DNA of 64,000 nucleotides from Rosistilla carotiformis (GTDB taxonomy: Bacteria; Planctomycetota; Planctomycetia; Pirellulales; Pirellulaceae): positions 4,627,411 through 4,691,410 of the forward strand of contig NZ_CP036348.1 in NCBI RefSeq assembly GCF_007753095.1, read 5' to 3'. The stretch's first letter is position 1; each line of letters starts with the position of its first letter. The position numbers and the translations under genes are program-made. Under the pieces are notes generated by a model, which worked only from the letters and a program-made list of their open reading frames with translations, searched no databases and had not been told where the DNA came from. Below are positions 8,132 to 16,902 of the stretch, one piece after another.

Positions 8132-9793
8132 CTACTTCACCCACTGGGCCAACTGTTCTCGAAAGATCTTCGAGTTGTGGCGGATATCGACCGGCAACCG
8201 CTCGGGATAGATCCGGATGTCGGTGATCTCGGCGGTGTGAGGATACGACTTGCCGATCCCTTGCAATGCGTCGATCAACGCCTGCGGTTCAGCCGCCGAT
8301 TTTGGACGTCGATCGGCGTGCGGTTCGACGATCAAGACCGGCGTCTGCTGGCCGCGGACACCACGCCCGACCAAGGCGGTTCGATAGACATCGGCATGTT
8401 CGTTGAAGACCGCTTCGCAACAGATCGTGAACAGCGTTTGCGACGGCGTCTCGACTCGATGAGCCTTCCGGCCGCAGAACCAAAAGCGATCCTGATCGTC
8501 CAAGTAGCCGACGTCTCCCATCCGGTGCCAGATCCGCGTCCCATCCTGCACCTTGTGAATCGCGTTCTGGTCCTGACGGGTTACATAGTTCCGCGTCACC
8601 ACCGGTCCGCTGACCATCAGCTCCCCGATCGTTCCTTGCGAAACAGGTTTTGCGTCGCCGATCTCGGCTATCGGACCGTCGTCGATCTCGACAACCTGCC
8701 ACATCATGTCGGCGAACCGATGCCCGACGCACGTTCCCTTCCCCTGGCGAGTCTTCGCAGCCGTTTCGTCCAGCACCTCGCGAGATTCGATCGATGCCAC
8801 GGGAAGCGATTCCGTCGCACCGTAGGGCGTGAAGACTTCCCCTTCGGTATGGATCATCTTGCGCACCGCCGCCAACGTTTGTGGAGGAACCGGCGCACCG
8901 GCCGATAACACGCGGCGTACCGTCGGCAAAAAGATCCCGCCACCGACGCAGTGCTTGCTGACCGTATGCCACAGCGCCGGTGAACCAAAGGCCTGCGTGA
9001 CTTTCCAGTCGCGGATGGCGGCCAAGATCTTTTCGGGATCGGCATCGGCGGGGCGAGTCGGATCCATGTCGGGGATGACCGTCGTCACTCCCATCACCGC
9101 ATCGAACAATCCGAACAACGGGAAACATGCCAGATCGACCGTCCCCGGCGTCACGTTGTACTGCTGTTGAATCAACCGCACCTGATGCTCAAACGTCCCG
9201 TGCGTGTAAGCAACGCCCTTCGGCGGTCCGGTGCTGCCGGTGGTGAAAATAACCGCCGCCGATTCCGATTCCAAAGTGACCGGCAAATCGAGAGGCTCTT
9301 CGCCCAGCGCTTCGATCTTTGATAACGCCACGCCACCGATTGCGATCGGTCCCCCAACGCAGATGTTTTGCTTGGCTTCAGGAAAACGCTGGCTGTACAA
9401 CAACCGGGCGACCTGCGCTTTGGGGATTCCAACAAAACCCTGCGGCTTCGATTCGGCGAGGCATTCGATCAGGTTCTTCTTCCCCATCCCGGGATCGACA
9501 AGAACCTGCACCATCCCGGCTTTTAAGAGAGCGAGAACTAAACGAATGAAGTCGATCCCAAAGGGGACCAACATCGCTAACCGTGTTCCCGGCGCGATCC
9601 CGTGCCGCAACAAACCGCGCGCGATCCAAGTCGATTGTCGATCCAGGTCGGCAAATGTGATCGTGTCATAGCGTGGCTTGCGGCCAGGTTTGGCAAAAGC
9701 GATCGCGACCTGATCGGGCTGCGACTTGGCAAACGCTGCCAATCGATCGGCAACGTTGCAGCGAACGGTTTCCTCTATGGATGATTTTGTCAT
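8132..9793 (-). CDS. AMP-dependent acyl synthetase/ligase, OleC-like
   Basis: A 553-residue ANL-superfamily adenylating enzyme, which activates a carboxylate with ATP. The phosphate loop FTTGSTGPPKGVAYTH lies at about residues 190-205. The A5-type motif is FTPYGATES. The A7-type Asp/Arg region is GDVGYLDDQDRFWFCGRKAHR. The C-terminus LPVDIRHNSKIFREQLAQW resembles the end of OleC-type beta-lactone synthetases and related 'peptide synthase' ligases, which makes a fatty acyl or beta-hydroxy acyl substrate likely. OleA, OleB and OleD are not in this window, so the pathway is open. It lies 52 bases downstream of the ATP-grasp gene and could share that transcript. Confidence 0.8.
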   Translation of the reverse strand: MTKSSIEETVRCNVADRLAAFAKSQPDQVAIAFAKPGRKPRYDTITFADLDRQSTWIARGLLRHGIAPGTRLAMLVPFGIDFIRLVLALLKAGMVQVLVDPGMGKKNLIECLAESKPQGFVGIPKAQVARLLYSQRFPEAKQNICVGGPIAIGGVALSKIEALGEEPLDLPVTLESESAAVIFTTGSTGPPKGVAYTHGTFEHQVRLIQQQYNVTPGTVDLACFPLFGLFDAVMGVTTVIPDMDPTRPADADPEKILAAIRDWKVTQAFGSPALWHTVSKHCVGGGIFLPTVRRVLSAGAPVPPQTLAAVRKMIHTEGEVFTPYGATESLPVASIESREVLDETAAKTRQGKGTCVGHRFADMMWQVVEIDDGPIAEIGDAKPVSQGTIGELMVSGPVVTRNYVTRQDQNAIHKVQDGTRIWHRMGDVGYLDDQDRFWFCGRKAHRVETPSQTLFTICCEAVFNEHADVYRTALVGRGVRGQQTPVLIVEPHADRRPKSAAEPQALIDALQGIGKSYPHTAEITDIRIYPERLPVDIRHNSKIFREQLAQWVK

Positions 9794-9845
9794 GGGGATG
9801 TGGTGGGGTTACGATCGATGTTCGAGGATTATAAAACGCGTTGGT

Positions 9846-10736
9846 TCACGAACCGACGACAGGGATCGGCGCACGAAAACTTTCGATGATCCGATCCGCT
9901 AGGTTCTCCTGGATCACACTTTGTGCCCCTTTCCAACCTGGCACGCCGTTGACTTCAAGCACATAGGTCCGCCCGGCAGCGTCTTGGATCAGATCAATGG
10001 CGGCGACGTGCAACTGCAGCGACCGGCAGACAATGGTCGCCAGTTCGCGAAACGCCTCGGTCACCGCAACCTGCTCACAAGTAGCGCCTCGCGAAACGTT
10101 GGTCCGCCAATCATCCGGGTTGCACCTTTGCACCGCCCACACCAAATCGCCAGCGACAAACAGCCGAAGGTCTTGGCCATTGCAGGGAATATACTCCTGC
10201 TGGTAGATCACCGCGCCCAGCTGTTGGAGCGTCGTGAAGGTGGTCCACGCCAGTTCACGCGTTTCGATTCGCATCACGCCGCGTCCCTCGCCGCCAAACA
10301 ACGGCTTGACCACCACCGGCCCATCAAATTGTTCAAAGGCCGCCATCGCATCGGATCGCGTCTGCGACACCGCGGTCCGCGGCACGGGCAAGCCGAGTCG
10401 TTGGAGCCGCGCGGTGGTGGCGTATTTGTCGATCGCGATCTCGAGCGCGCGCGACGGATTGGCAACCCGCACTCCCGATTCTTGCAACGCATGCAAGATG
10501 CTCAATCGAAACGTCACCTGTTCCAAAGTGCCCAATGGCATCGTCCGCGTCAGGATGACATCGAACGCATGCAGATCGCCCGCCGGAGAATCACAACGCA
10601 GCGGATCCCCGTTACCGACGACCGACGACAACGCTTCATAGTCGGTGAACGCGATCGAATCGCCCGCGTTGTCGGCGGCGGCACGCAACTGGTTCGCATG
10701 CCAGCCGCGATCGGGACCGAGCACTAAGAACTTCAT
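9846..10736 (-). CDS. RimK-type ATP-grasp ligase linked to mch
   Basis: A 296-residue ATP-grasp protein. The central ATP-binding region has GPVVVKPLFGGEGRGVMRI (about residues 140-158), and the Mg-binding block reads AAIDLIQDAAGRTYVLEVNGVPGWKG near the C-terminus. These match the RimK/glutamate-ligase branch. Its ATG shares one base with the mch stop (TAATG), so the two are translationally coupled. ATP-grasp genes of this type recur beside mch in bacterial C1 clusters, where a role in adding glutamate to the tetrahydromethanopterin cofactor has been proposed. That assignment here is inference from family and context. Confidence 0.85.
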   Translation of the reverse strand: MKFLVLGPDRGWHANQLRAAADNAGDSIAFTDYEALSSVVGNGDPLRCDSPAGDLHAFDVILTRTMPLGTLEQVTFRLSILHALQESGVRVANPSRALEIAIDKYATTARLQRLGLPVPRTAVSQTRSDAMAAFEQFDGPVVVKPLFGGEGRGVMRIETRELAWTTFTTLQQLGAVIYQQEYIPCNGQDLRLFVAGDLVWAVQRCNPDDWRTNVSRGATCEQVAVTEAFRELATIVCRSLQLHVAAIDLIQDAAGRTYVLEVNGVPGWKGAQSVIQENLADRIIESFRAPIPVVGS

Positions 10737-11686
10737 TACGACTTACAACCAAAAGACGCTTCCAAGATGTCGGGCCTCAGTTGACCAAACGTGCGGCTGA
10801 TCCCGCTGCGCAGATTGACAAACGTCACCACGGCGGGGCTGAACAACAGCGGATCGACTTTGAAAAAATCATATTCGTAAGAAGCAAAGATCTCGCCAAA
10901 CGTTTTGCCATAGTCGCTGGAGCTGTTGCTGGGAACCTTCGGGCCGATCTCATCGATCACCGCCTGGTCGGCGTCGACGAACAACGTGACCGATCCGCCG
11001 TAAAGGATCGCATCGTTTGTGCGGCCGATCCCATCGATCGACTTCAGCGCCGGCGGCGGAAGCGGCGCGCTGCCGGTTGCCGACAGAACATCGTTGACGT
11101 CGAAGCCAACTTCGTGCAGCTTGTGCATCGCAGTCTCGACGCTTCGCGCGACCACTTGAATGTTCCCGGCGATACTGGTTGTTGGAGCGATCAGGATCGT
11201 CAGCAGTTCGGGCTCGATCGAACATTCTTCTGCAATCTTCAAAACCGCAGCTTCAGTGGGATAGGTGTCCGCTTCCAACACCGCCACACCGATCGCACCC
11301 CGTTCGGACAGTCCCAGTTTTTCAAGCAGTTGTTCTTTGCCACGCAACAGGCGAATCGGGCCACTGACCATCGCTGAATAATCGCCGACCGAAAGAGGCC
11401 ACCCGGCATACTGGCATGCCAAACAGGCACCGACAGGGTTATCGGTCGCCACCTTCACAACAACTCCCGTTCCAATCGCTCCCGGTTCGGCGGCGGCGAA
11501 GACATCAGCCGCCGCTCCCAAGCAGACATCCGCTAGCATCTCACCAGCGACCAGCCCCCCGCGGTGCTCGATCCCGAGATCGAACAGCGTCGCGCCCCCA
11601 ATTGTCGTCGAACCGACGCGATATTCTGCGAGGTTCTCTTCCAGGTCGTTGGCGGTCTGAAAGGCGGCTTGATTGAACTGAGTCAT
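10736..11686 (-). CDS. mch: Methenyltetrahydromethanopterin cyclohydrolase
   Basis: 316 residues, the usual Mch length. It hydrolyses methenyl-H4MPT to formyl-H4MPT in the cofactor-linked C1 oxidation route found in methylotrophs and planctomycetes. Recognisable blocks are HRGGLVAGEMLADVCLGA, DNPVGACLACQYAGWPLS, IAPTTSIAGNIQVVARSVE and SATGSAPLPPP. The ATG at 11686 is preceded by AAGGA at 5-base spacing, better than the upstream frame start at 11743. It is the first gene of a unit with the overlapping ATP-grasp gene. metF, of the tetrahydrofolate branch, is only 1.6 kb away. Confidence 0.93.
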   Translation of the reverse strand: MTQFNQAAFQTANDLEENLAEYRVGSTTIGGATLFDLGIEHRGGLVAGEMLADVCLGAAADVFAAAEPGAIGTGVVVKVATDNPVGACLACQYAGWPLSVGDYSAMVSGPIRLLRGKEQLLEKLGLSERGAIGVAVLEADTYPTEAAVLKIAEECSIEPELLTILIAPTTSIAGNIQVVARSVETAMHKLHEVGFDVNDVLSATGSAPLPPPALKSIDGIGRTNDAILYGGSVTLFVDADQAVIDEIGPKVPSNSSSDYGKTFGEIFASYEYDFFKVDPLLFSPAVVTFVNLRSGISRTFGQLRPDILEASFGCKS

Positions 11687-11969
11687 TAAATTCCTTCGAG
11701 GCAAAAAACGTCGAACATGGGGCGAAAGTGGCGGCAGAAACAAGCGAATCGCTTGTCAAATGCCCGTTGTAAATTGGAGAGATGATGAGGAAGCAATCGG
11801 CTCAAAAAAGGGACAGCCCGCTTCGTCAAAAAAAAGCTGATTCAAAATGCCCTCAACCGCCGAACTAACCTTTGCCGTCAGCCTCGGCTGACCTAAGATT
11901 ACGACTGTGGGACATGAATTTGTTCTACACATCCTTCAGATTGCATTCCGGCAGAGAGACCAATTTAAT

Positions 11970-12112
11970 CGGGTTGACTCGTATCAATTAAGGGCTAGTG
12001 CAGTAGCACGTCCGATACCTGTCATTCTCCCAGCGGCTCCGTTTTTGCCGCAATAACTGAGGGATAACCATATGGCCGGTCATCTTCATTTATGAAGATG
12101 ACCGGTTTTTTT
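11970..12112 (+). ncRNA. Candidate small RNA ending at an intrinsic terminator
   Basis: The evidence is indirect. A very strong intrinsic terminator faces the plus strand with no plus-strand gene upstream until past 7 kb. Just before it, CCCAG-CGGC and GCCG-CTG(A)GG arms (12029-12062) can form an interrupted hairpin. The 5' end is unknown; TTGACT at about 11974 is a weak candidate for a -35 element but no good -10 follows. I see no tRNA, 4.5S, RNase P or tmRNA signature. Confidence 0.3.
12076..12112 (+). terminator. Strong intrinsic terminator
   Basis: A perfect 14-bp stem (CCGGTCATCTTCAT and ATGAAGATGACCGG) is followed directly by seven T residues. The T tract gives the orientation: it ends a plus-strand transcript. 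On the minus strand no T tract follows the hairpin. Confidence 0.85.
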
Positions 12113-12134
12113 ATGCGCTCTCGCCGGTGGGAAC

Positions 12135-13196
12135 CTAAAGGATCCCGCGGACGGACAAGTTGTTCAACCGTCGCGCGACATCGGTCAATCCATCCAAGAC
12201 GACCTGGTCGTAAGTCCGTCCGTCGCAGGTATCCAAACCGTGGCCGGGATCGAGATTCCGCAAGCCTTCGAGCGCCGCATCTTCGTGATGGAAGACTTCG
12301 ACAAAGGCGGTCTTCAGTTTCCCGGTGCGGGCACATGCAGTTAGCAGCGCGCCGATCCAACCATCGTCGGTCGATAGACAACCGCGCGTCGTCTTGGCCG
12401 ATGCGTGGAAGATACCCAACCCGTCGCCATCGGCGATCTTTTGGATGATCGCTTCGTTCTCGGGAATCGACAGAGTCGAATCGCCACAGTGGGCGGCGTC
12501 GACCATCACCTTGAAGAACGACTTGCCGATCTCTTTGTTGACCGCTTCGACAAACGTCCAGATCCGGCCGATGTCGGTGAAGGTCTTGAATTCGCCACCG
12601 CGCAAGAACTCGATGTGCCACGCTTTGACGGGCGATCCATCGAGTTCGGCTTCTCTAAAAGCGCGGCTGTGAACGCGAACGTTCTGCGCGACCGCGGCGG
12701 TGAACTCGTCCCCTTCCTTACGCGTCGCACCGGGCTTCAACCACTCTTCGACCGACGTCGACGAAACGGTTTCGATGCCGTGCTTCTTCGCCGCCGACAA
12801 TCCGCCGACAAGAATCTCCACGACCGCGTCTTCGTCATCGGGATTCATCGGATCGGCGCCGCCGACCATCATGATGAAATGAACCTGCAGCTTCAGTTCG
12901 CGGAACCCGTCGACCATCTCTTGCACATCGGCTTCGTCGAGACCGGGAAAGAACGGTACCTGGACGCAGCTGATGCGGACCAACGATTCGCTGCACAGCT
13001 TGGCCATGTTCGCGACGACGACCAGTTTCCCATCGGCGTCACGAGGCAATTTGCCCGCTTCGTCGGGGACCAAGCCTCCGACAAATTTCAGGTGCGTGGG
13101 GACAACCCCAAGGTCGACGTTCGGTTTCAAAGAAATGCAATCGGGCATGGCTTGTGAATTCCAGGGAACAGGGAAGGGGGTGAGTTGTTTGGCCAT
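12135..13196 (-). CDS. TIM-barrel protein, sugar-phosphate isomerase/epimerase-like
   Basis: About 353 residues from the ATG at 13196; an ATG at 13232 is possible and neither has a strong ribosome-binding site. The sequence resembles xylose-isomerase-like TIM barrels. Putative metal ligands fit AWHIEFLRGGEFKTF, FFKVMVDAAHCGDS and DGLGIFHASAKTTRG, with acidic and His residues at strand ends. No signal peptide is visible, so it should act in the cytoplasm. The substrate cannot be read from the sequence. It lies just downstream of metF on the same strand, with about 110 bases between them, but no link to folate metabolism is evident. Confidence 0.65.
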   Translation of the reverse strand: MAKQLTPFPVPWNSQAMPDCISLKPNVDLGVVPTHLKFVGGLVPDEAGKLPRDADGKLVVVANMAKLCSESLVRISCVQVPFFPGLDEADVQEMVDGFRELKLQVHFIMMVGGADPMNPDDEDAVVEILVGGLSAAKKHGIETVSSTSVEEWLKPGATRKEGDEFTAAVAQNVRVHSRAFREAELDGSPVKAWHIEFLRGGEFKTFTDIGRIWTFVEAVNKEIGKSFFKVMVDAAHCGDSTLSIPENEAIIQKIADGDGLGIFHASAKTTRGCLSTDDGWIGALLTACARTGKLKTAFVEVFHHEDAALEGLRNLDPGHGLDTCDGRTYDQVVLDGLTDVARRLNNLSVRGIL

Positions 13197-13307
13197 GATG
13201 ATAAACGGTTCACCAGCGGTGCGTAAGCACATCCGCAGGATCCCGCCTGTTCACAAACCAAAACTTCCCGCTCGCCCGCTCGCCGAGATTGGCAGCCACG
13301 GTGCCGA

Positions 13308-14174
13308 TCAGCCGCGATCGACGCCCGCCAAAACTTCTGCCGCCGCTTGGCTCTTGTTGAGCACATACAGATGCAGCCCGTCGATGCCACGACGGATCAG
13401 ATCGTTCGTCTGCTGTTGAGCATGTTCGATGCCAACTTTCAATTGCCAATCGGCCGTATCGTTTTCATTGAACCGGTCGACCAATCCTTGCGGAAGCCTG
13501 GCTTTGCACATCGAAGCGATCCGCTGGGCCTGCGCGAAATTGGTGATCGGCAACAGACCGGGAATGATCGGTATTTCGATTCCCGCCGCTTGGCAGGCGT
13601 CGCGGAAACGGAAGAAGTCGTCGTTGTCGTAGAACAATTGCGTGACGACACAGTCAGCCCCCGCATCGACCTTGCGTTTCAGGTTTTCCAAATCGACATT
13701 GGCGTCGACCGCTTCCTGATGGACTTCGGGGTAGCCCGCCACGGCGATCCCGAAGGCGGGGAATTCGCGATGGATCAGGTCGACCAGTTCGTTGGCATAC
13801 CGGAAACCGCCTTCGACCGCGGTGAACGAAGTCTCTCCCTTGGGCGGATCGCCACGGAGCGCGACGATGTAGTCGACGCCTAACGCGCCGGCCTCTGTAA
13901 GGTAGCTGCGCAATTGGTCCTGAGTCGAACCGACGCAGGTCAGGTGCGATGCGACCGGTTTGCCCGTTCGTCGCTTCACTTCGCGGACGACATCCAAGGT
14001 GCTGTTTTGCGTCGATCCGCCGGCGCCGTACGTGCAGGTGAAGAAAGCGGGATCGAATTGCTTGAGGCTTTCGACGTGTTCGTACAACGACTCAAACCCG
14101 GCGGGCGTCTTCGGCGGAAACAGCTCGAACGAAATCGGGCATCCACCGTTGCGAAATAACTGAGATAGCGACAT
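13308..14174 (-). CDS. metF: Methylenetetrahydrofolate reductase
   Basis: A 288-residue FAD-dependent TIM-barrel enzyme that reduces 5,10-methylene-THF to 5-methyl-THF for methionine synthesis. Family features are SFELFPPKTPAG with the catalytic Glu, FTCTYGAGGSTQ, ASHLTCVG, YIVALRGDPPKG, AVAGYPEVHQEA and TQLFYDND. The length matches the bacterial MetF form lacking a regulatory domain. Its nearness to mch brings together genes of the folate and methanopterin C1 systems, though about 1.6 kb and a TIM-barrel gene lie between. Confidence 0.95.
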   Translation of the reverse strand: MSLSQLFRNGGCPISFELFPPKTPAGFESLYEHVESLKQFDPAFFTCTYGAGGSTQNSTLDVVREVKRRTGKPVASHLTCVGSTQDQLRSYLTEAGALGVDYIVALRGDPPKGETSFTAVEGGFRYANELVDLIHREFPAFGIAVAGYPEVHQEAVDANVDLENLKRKVDAGADCVVTQLFYDNDDFFRFRDACQAAGIEIPIIPGLLPITNFAQAQRIASMCKARLPQGLVDRFNENDTADWQLKVGIEHAQQQTNDLIRRGIDGLHLYVLNKSQAAAEVLAGVDRG

Positions 14175-14292
14175 AAGGGCAAAGCTGGGGAATCGTTAAT
14201 GAGGCGAGAATCGGAACACACGGCCGTGTATTGTTACGAAAACCGGCCGCAGCAACAATGACAGTGCCTCGCGAGACGCAAGCCCCGCAAAA

Positions 14293-14979
14293 TCAGGCCC
14301 AGGCGAACAACGGGATGCCCGCCAACATCGCCAATAACAGCGTCGCGATGATATAGAAACCGGCATGCACGACGCCGCCACCGGTTTCCAATTCAAACGT
14401 CGTCACGGAAATGATCGTGCCAACGGCCAACATCGCCGCCAACGCGACCAAGACCGCACCGATCGGCATTTCGGCGACGCTGTCGTAGTCCATCACGTAA
14501 GCCGGAACAAACGCATAAAGCGCCCACAGAAGGGCGAACAGCACCGAACAGATCGCCACACGCGCTTGCAGTTCGCTGCCATAGAAAGGTTCCAATTCTT
14601 GTTCGCGGGCAAACGTGTATCCCGACCAGACCAACGGCGGTGCCAGCAACAAGGCCCCCAAAGGCGGAACCCAACCGGGTACCGATTCCATCGATCGCAA
14701 AACAATCGCGGCGATGATCGCGGCAAGGATCGAACCGGCCACTGCAAAAATGCCGAGCTTGGTAACTCGCACCTCTTCGCGCATAATCGGTTTCAGAACG
14801 CTCTTGCCCGTGGAATCTTTGGGGCCATCGTCCACCGGCGCATGAACGACGACTTCTTCGGATTTATCCGGGATCTGGATCGTCGCCTTGCACTTAGGAC
14901 AAGGGCCTTTCTTTCCAGCAAATTTATCGCTGACGTTGAATCGCGTCAGACACTTTTCACAGGTAACTCGAATTGCCAT
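14293..14979 (-). CDS. Zinc-ribbon integral membrane protein
   Basis: About 228 residues from the ATG at 14979. The N-terminus is a zinc ribbon of the MJ0042 type (VTCEKCLTRFNVSDKFAGKK, then GPCPKCKATIQIP), with two CxxC pairs. Four hydrophobic segments follow (about residues 67-87, 95-112, 133-155 and 165-225, the last probably two helices). Such short ribbons joined to membrane segments are frequent in planctomycetes but have no assigned function. The gene is divergent from trmL, sharing a 65-base upstream gap. Confidence 0.75.
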   Translation of the reverse strand: MAIRVTCEKCLTRFNVSDKFAGKKGPCPKCKATIQIPDKSEEVVVHAPVDDGPKDSTGKSVLKPIMREEVRVTKLGIFAVAGSILAAIIAAIVLRSMESVPGWVPPLGALLLAPPLVWSGYTFAREQELEPFYGSELQARVAICSVLFALLWALYAFVPAYVMDYDSVAEMPIGAVLVALAAMLAVGTIISVTTFELETGGGVVHAGFYIIATLLLAMLAGIPLFAWA

Positions 14980-15044
14980 GTCGAAAAAGGGTTGTCCTGT
15001 GTCGCGGTTCGTCAGCAGCAACCCACAATAACCGAGCTGCCAAG

Positions 15045-15593
15045 ATGGAAAATGATAAGTCGTCAGATACTAGCGAGCCCGACGTGCCGAGCGATAGTCT
15101 CGCCGATGCCGCCCCCTGTTTGCAAGTCGACGAGCCACCGGTGCATGTTGTACTGTACCAGCCCGAGATTCCACAGAATACCGGAAACATTGGGCGGACG
15201 TGTGTCGCCGTTGGAGCCAAATTATGGCTTGTCCGGCCGCTTGGTTTCCAGATCGATGCGCACAGCGTCCGCCGAGCCGGCGTCGATTATTGGCACATGC
15301 TGAATCTGCAACTGGTCGATTCGATCGGCGAAGTGCAACAAGCCCTGCCGCAGCGGAAGTTCTGGTACTTCAGCCGCTTCGCCCGACGCAGCCTTTGGGA
15401 GGCCGAGATCGGCTTGGGGGACGCGATCGTTTTCGGGCGTGAGTCGGCCGGTTTACCCGAAGAGATCCTCGACCTCGATTCGCCACAAGCCATCCGGATT
15501 CCAACAACCGAACAGGTCCGCAGCTTGAACCTGTCCAATACTGCGGCGATCGCCGTTTACGAAGTCCTGCGTCAACACGGCCGGTTAGGTTGA
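15045..15593 (+). CDS. trmL: tRNA (cytidine/uridine-2'-O)-methyltransferase, TrmL type
   Basis: A 182-residue SPOUT methyltransferase expected to methylate the ribose of wobble nucleotide 34 in tRNA(Leu) species. The three knot motifs are present: PEIPQNTGNIGRTCVAVGA (motif 1), AIVFGRESAGLPEEIL (motif 2) and RSLNLSNTAAIAVYEVLRQ (motif 3). The first 30 residues are acidic and variable. The start at 15045 gives the family-like N-terminus; the open frame extends further upstream into the divergent gene's promoter region. Confidence 0.9.
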   Translation: MENDKSSDTSEPDVPSDSLADAAPCLQVDEPPVHVVLYQPEIPQNTGNIGRTCVAVGAKLWLVRPLGFQIDAHSVRRAGVDYWHMLNLQLVDSIGEVQQALPQRKFWYFSRFARRSLWEAEIGLGDAIVFGRESAGLPEEILDLDSPQAIRIPTTEQVRSLNLSNTAAIAVYEVLRQHGRLG

Positions 15594-15825
15594 CCGTTCG
15601 CTTTCCTTCGCTGTCCGTCTGTTCGCATGCGCGTTACTCGCCTGCCGTTGGGACGCAAAAGTTTGATTGCAAGCAACCGAAAACCGCCCCCTACTTCAGC
15701 GGGGCTGCCCAACCCTCACAGGCACACCAAATCTACAAAATATTGTGATTTCTCCATTTTCACAGGTGCACAACTGGTTACTATAGGAACGACGCAGATG
15801 ACACCTTTGATGAACATGCATACAG

Positions 15826-16902
15826 ATGACACGCACATTGATGCCAAACCTGTTGGGAGGCTATCGGGCAAGCAAAGCGCTTACTCCGCTGTTGCTGTCG
15901 GAGCGTCAATTAAGCCGTGAATTGAATCGCGAACGGCTCCGTTCCGACCGCCGTGAGATCCCATTTTGCTTGATCGACGTCGTCTTGGCCCCTGAAAACC
16001 GACGTCGTGGCGATTTCGTGAAACTTGCTCGGCTGTTGCATCGTCGCTTGCGAACCACCGATACGGTGGGGCACCGTGGCCGAATCACCGTGGGTATCGT
16101 CTTAACCGATACACCGCAACAAGGTGGCCAGATCGTGGTCGACGACCTGCACCACATACTGGCGTCTGCCGGACTGAAATGTGAACTGGAACTGTTTGTC
16201 TACGATCCAGTGGCCTGGCAACAGGAACATCTTTTCGATCGTCCCGACGATCACGACTCCCCCTCGCAGCACCTGGGTCCTCCGCCACCGATGTCGGGGC
16301 GCCGCCGCGGGGTCGCCAAACGCTTGGTCGATGTCGTGGGATCGGGCGTCGGGCTGACGTTGGCTGCGATCCCGATCACGCTCGCCTGCGTGGCGATCCG
16401 CTGCACTTCCAAAGGCCCCGCGATCTTCCGCCAAGTTCGCGAAGGCGCCGACGGCAAACCGTTCACGATCTATAAACTGCGGACGATGCGGATCGACGCC
16501 GAACAAGAACAAGCTGGATTGCGTCCGTTGAGCGAACGTGACGGGCCCGCCTTCAAGATCAAAAACGATCCCCGGATTACGCCGGTGGGAAAACTGTTGC
16601 GGGCGACCTGCATCGACGAACTGCCGCAACTGGTCAACGTCTTCTTAGGGCAGATGTCGCTGGTCGGACCGCGACCACTGCCGTGGGCCGAGAGCCGCGC
16701 GGTGGCGTCATGGCAACGCCGACGACTGGATGTCAAACCGGGAATCACTGGCATCTGGCAAACCGCCAAACATGAAGCGATCGCGTTCGACGATTGGATG
16801 CGAATGGACTTGCGTTATGTCGATCACGGATCGACTTGGCTGGACATGAAACTGATCGCCAAAACCGCGATGGTGCCGGTCAAAGCGCGCGGCAATCACT
16901 GA
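15826..16902 (+). CDS. Polyprenyl-phosphate sugar-phosphate transferase with unusual N-terminal domain
   Basis: The last 200 residues of this 358-residue protein form a bacterial sugar transferase (WbaP/PglC-like monotopic enzyme), which moves a sugar phosphate onto a lipid carrier to start surface-polysaccharide assembly. Seen are KRLVDVVGSGVGLTLAAIPI (re-entrant membrane helix), FRQVREGADGKPFTIYKLRTM, IDELPQLVNVFLGQMSLVGP with the catalytic Asp-Glu pair, and KPGITGIWQ. The first 150 residues lack the usual transmembrane/CoA-binding region and instead look like a degenerate GGDEF-type domain (RRLRTTDTVGHRGRITVGIV). The start codon has no clear ribosome-binding site. Its last seven bases overlap the end of the convergent RbsD/FucU gene. 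Confidence 0.88.
   Translation: MTRTLMPNLLGGYRASKALTPLLLSERQLSRELNRERLRSDRREIPFCLIDVVLAPENRRRGDFVKLARLLHRRLRTTDTVGHRGRITVGIVLTDTPQQGGQIVVDDLHHILASAGLKCELELFVYDPVAWQQEHLFDRPDDHDSPSQHLGPPPPMSGRRRGVAKRLVDVVGSGVGLTLAAIPITLACVAIRCTSKGPAIFRQVREGADGKPFTIYKLRTMRIDAEQEQAGLRPLSERDGPAFKIKNDPRITPVGKLLRATCIDELPQLVNVFLGQMSLVGPRPLPWAESRAVASWQRRRLDVKPGITGIWQTAKHEAIAFDDWMRMDLRYVDHGSTWLDMKLIAKTAMVPVKARGNH

Larger units (their letters stand above)
11687..12134. other. Intergenic region with possible small RNA
   Basis: This gap lies between the mch start and the TIM-barrel gene's end. It contains a short hairpin (GTCAGCC/GGCTGAC, 11877-11892), a second folded element (12029-12062) and a strong plus-strand terminator. 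A 28-codon frame at 11782-11868 has a GGAG nearby but no recognisable product; I do not call it a gene. Confidence 0.4.

Noticed and set aside
7773-8144. Repeat-containing open frames on both strands with 23-residue periodicity
   Set aside because: The 69-base period keeps frames open by chance; the peptides have no ribosome-binding site and the DNA behaves as palindromic repeats.
11782-11868. 28-codon frame after a GGAG
   Set aside because: Spacing is poor for the first ATG and the Lys/Gln/Pro-rich peptide has no recognisable relative; conservation would be needed.
11893-12075. tRNA, 4.5S RNA, RNase P RNA or tmRNA in the orphan-terminator region
   Set aside because: I looked for T-loop, GGAAGCAGC-type and other signature sequences and found none.
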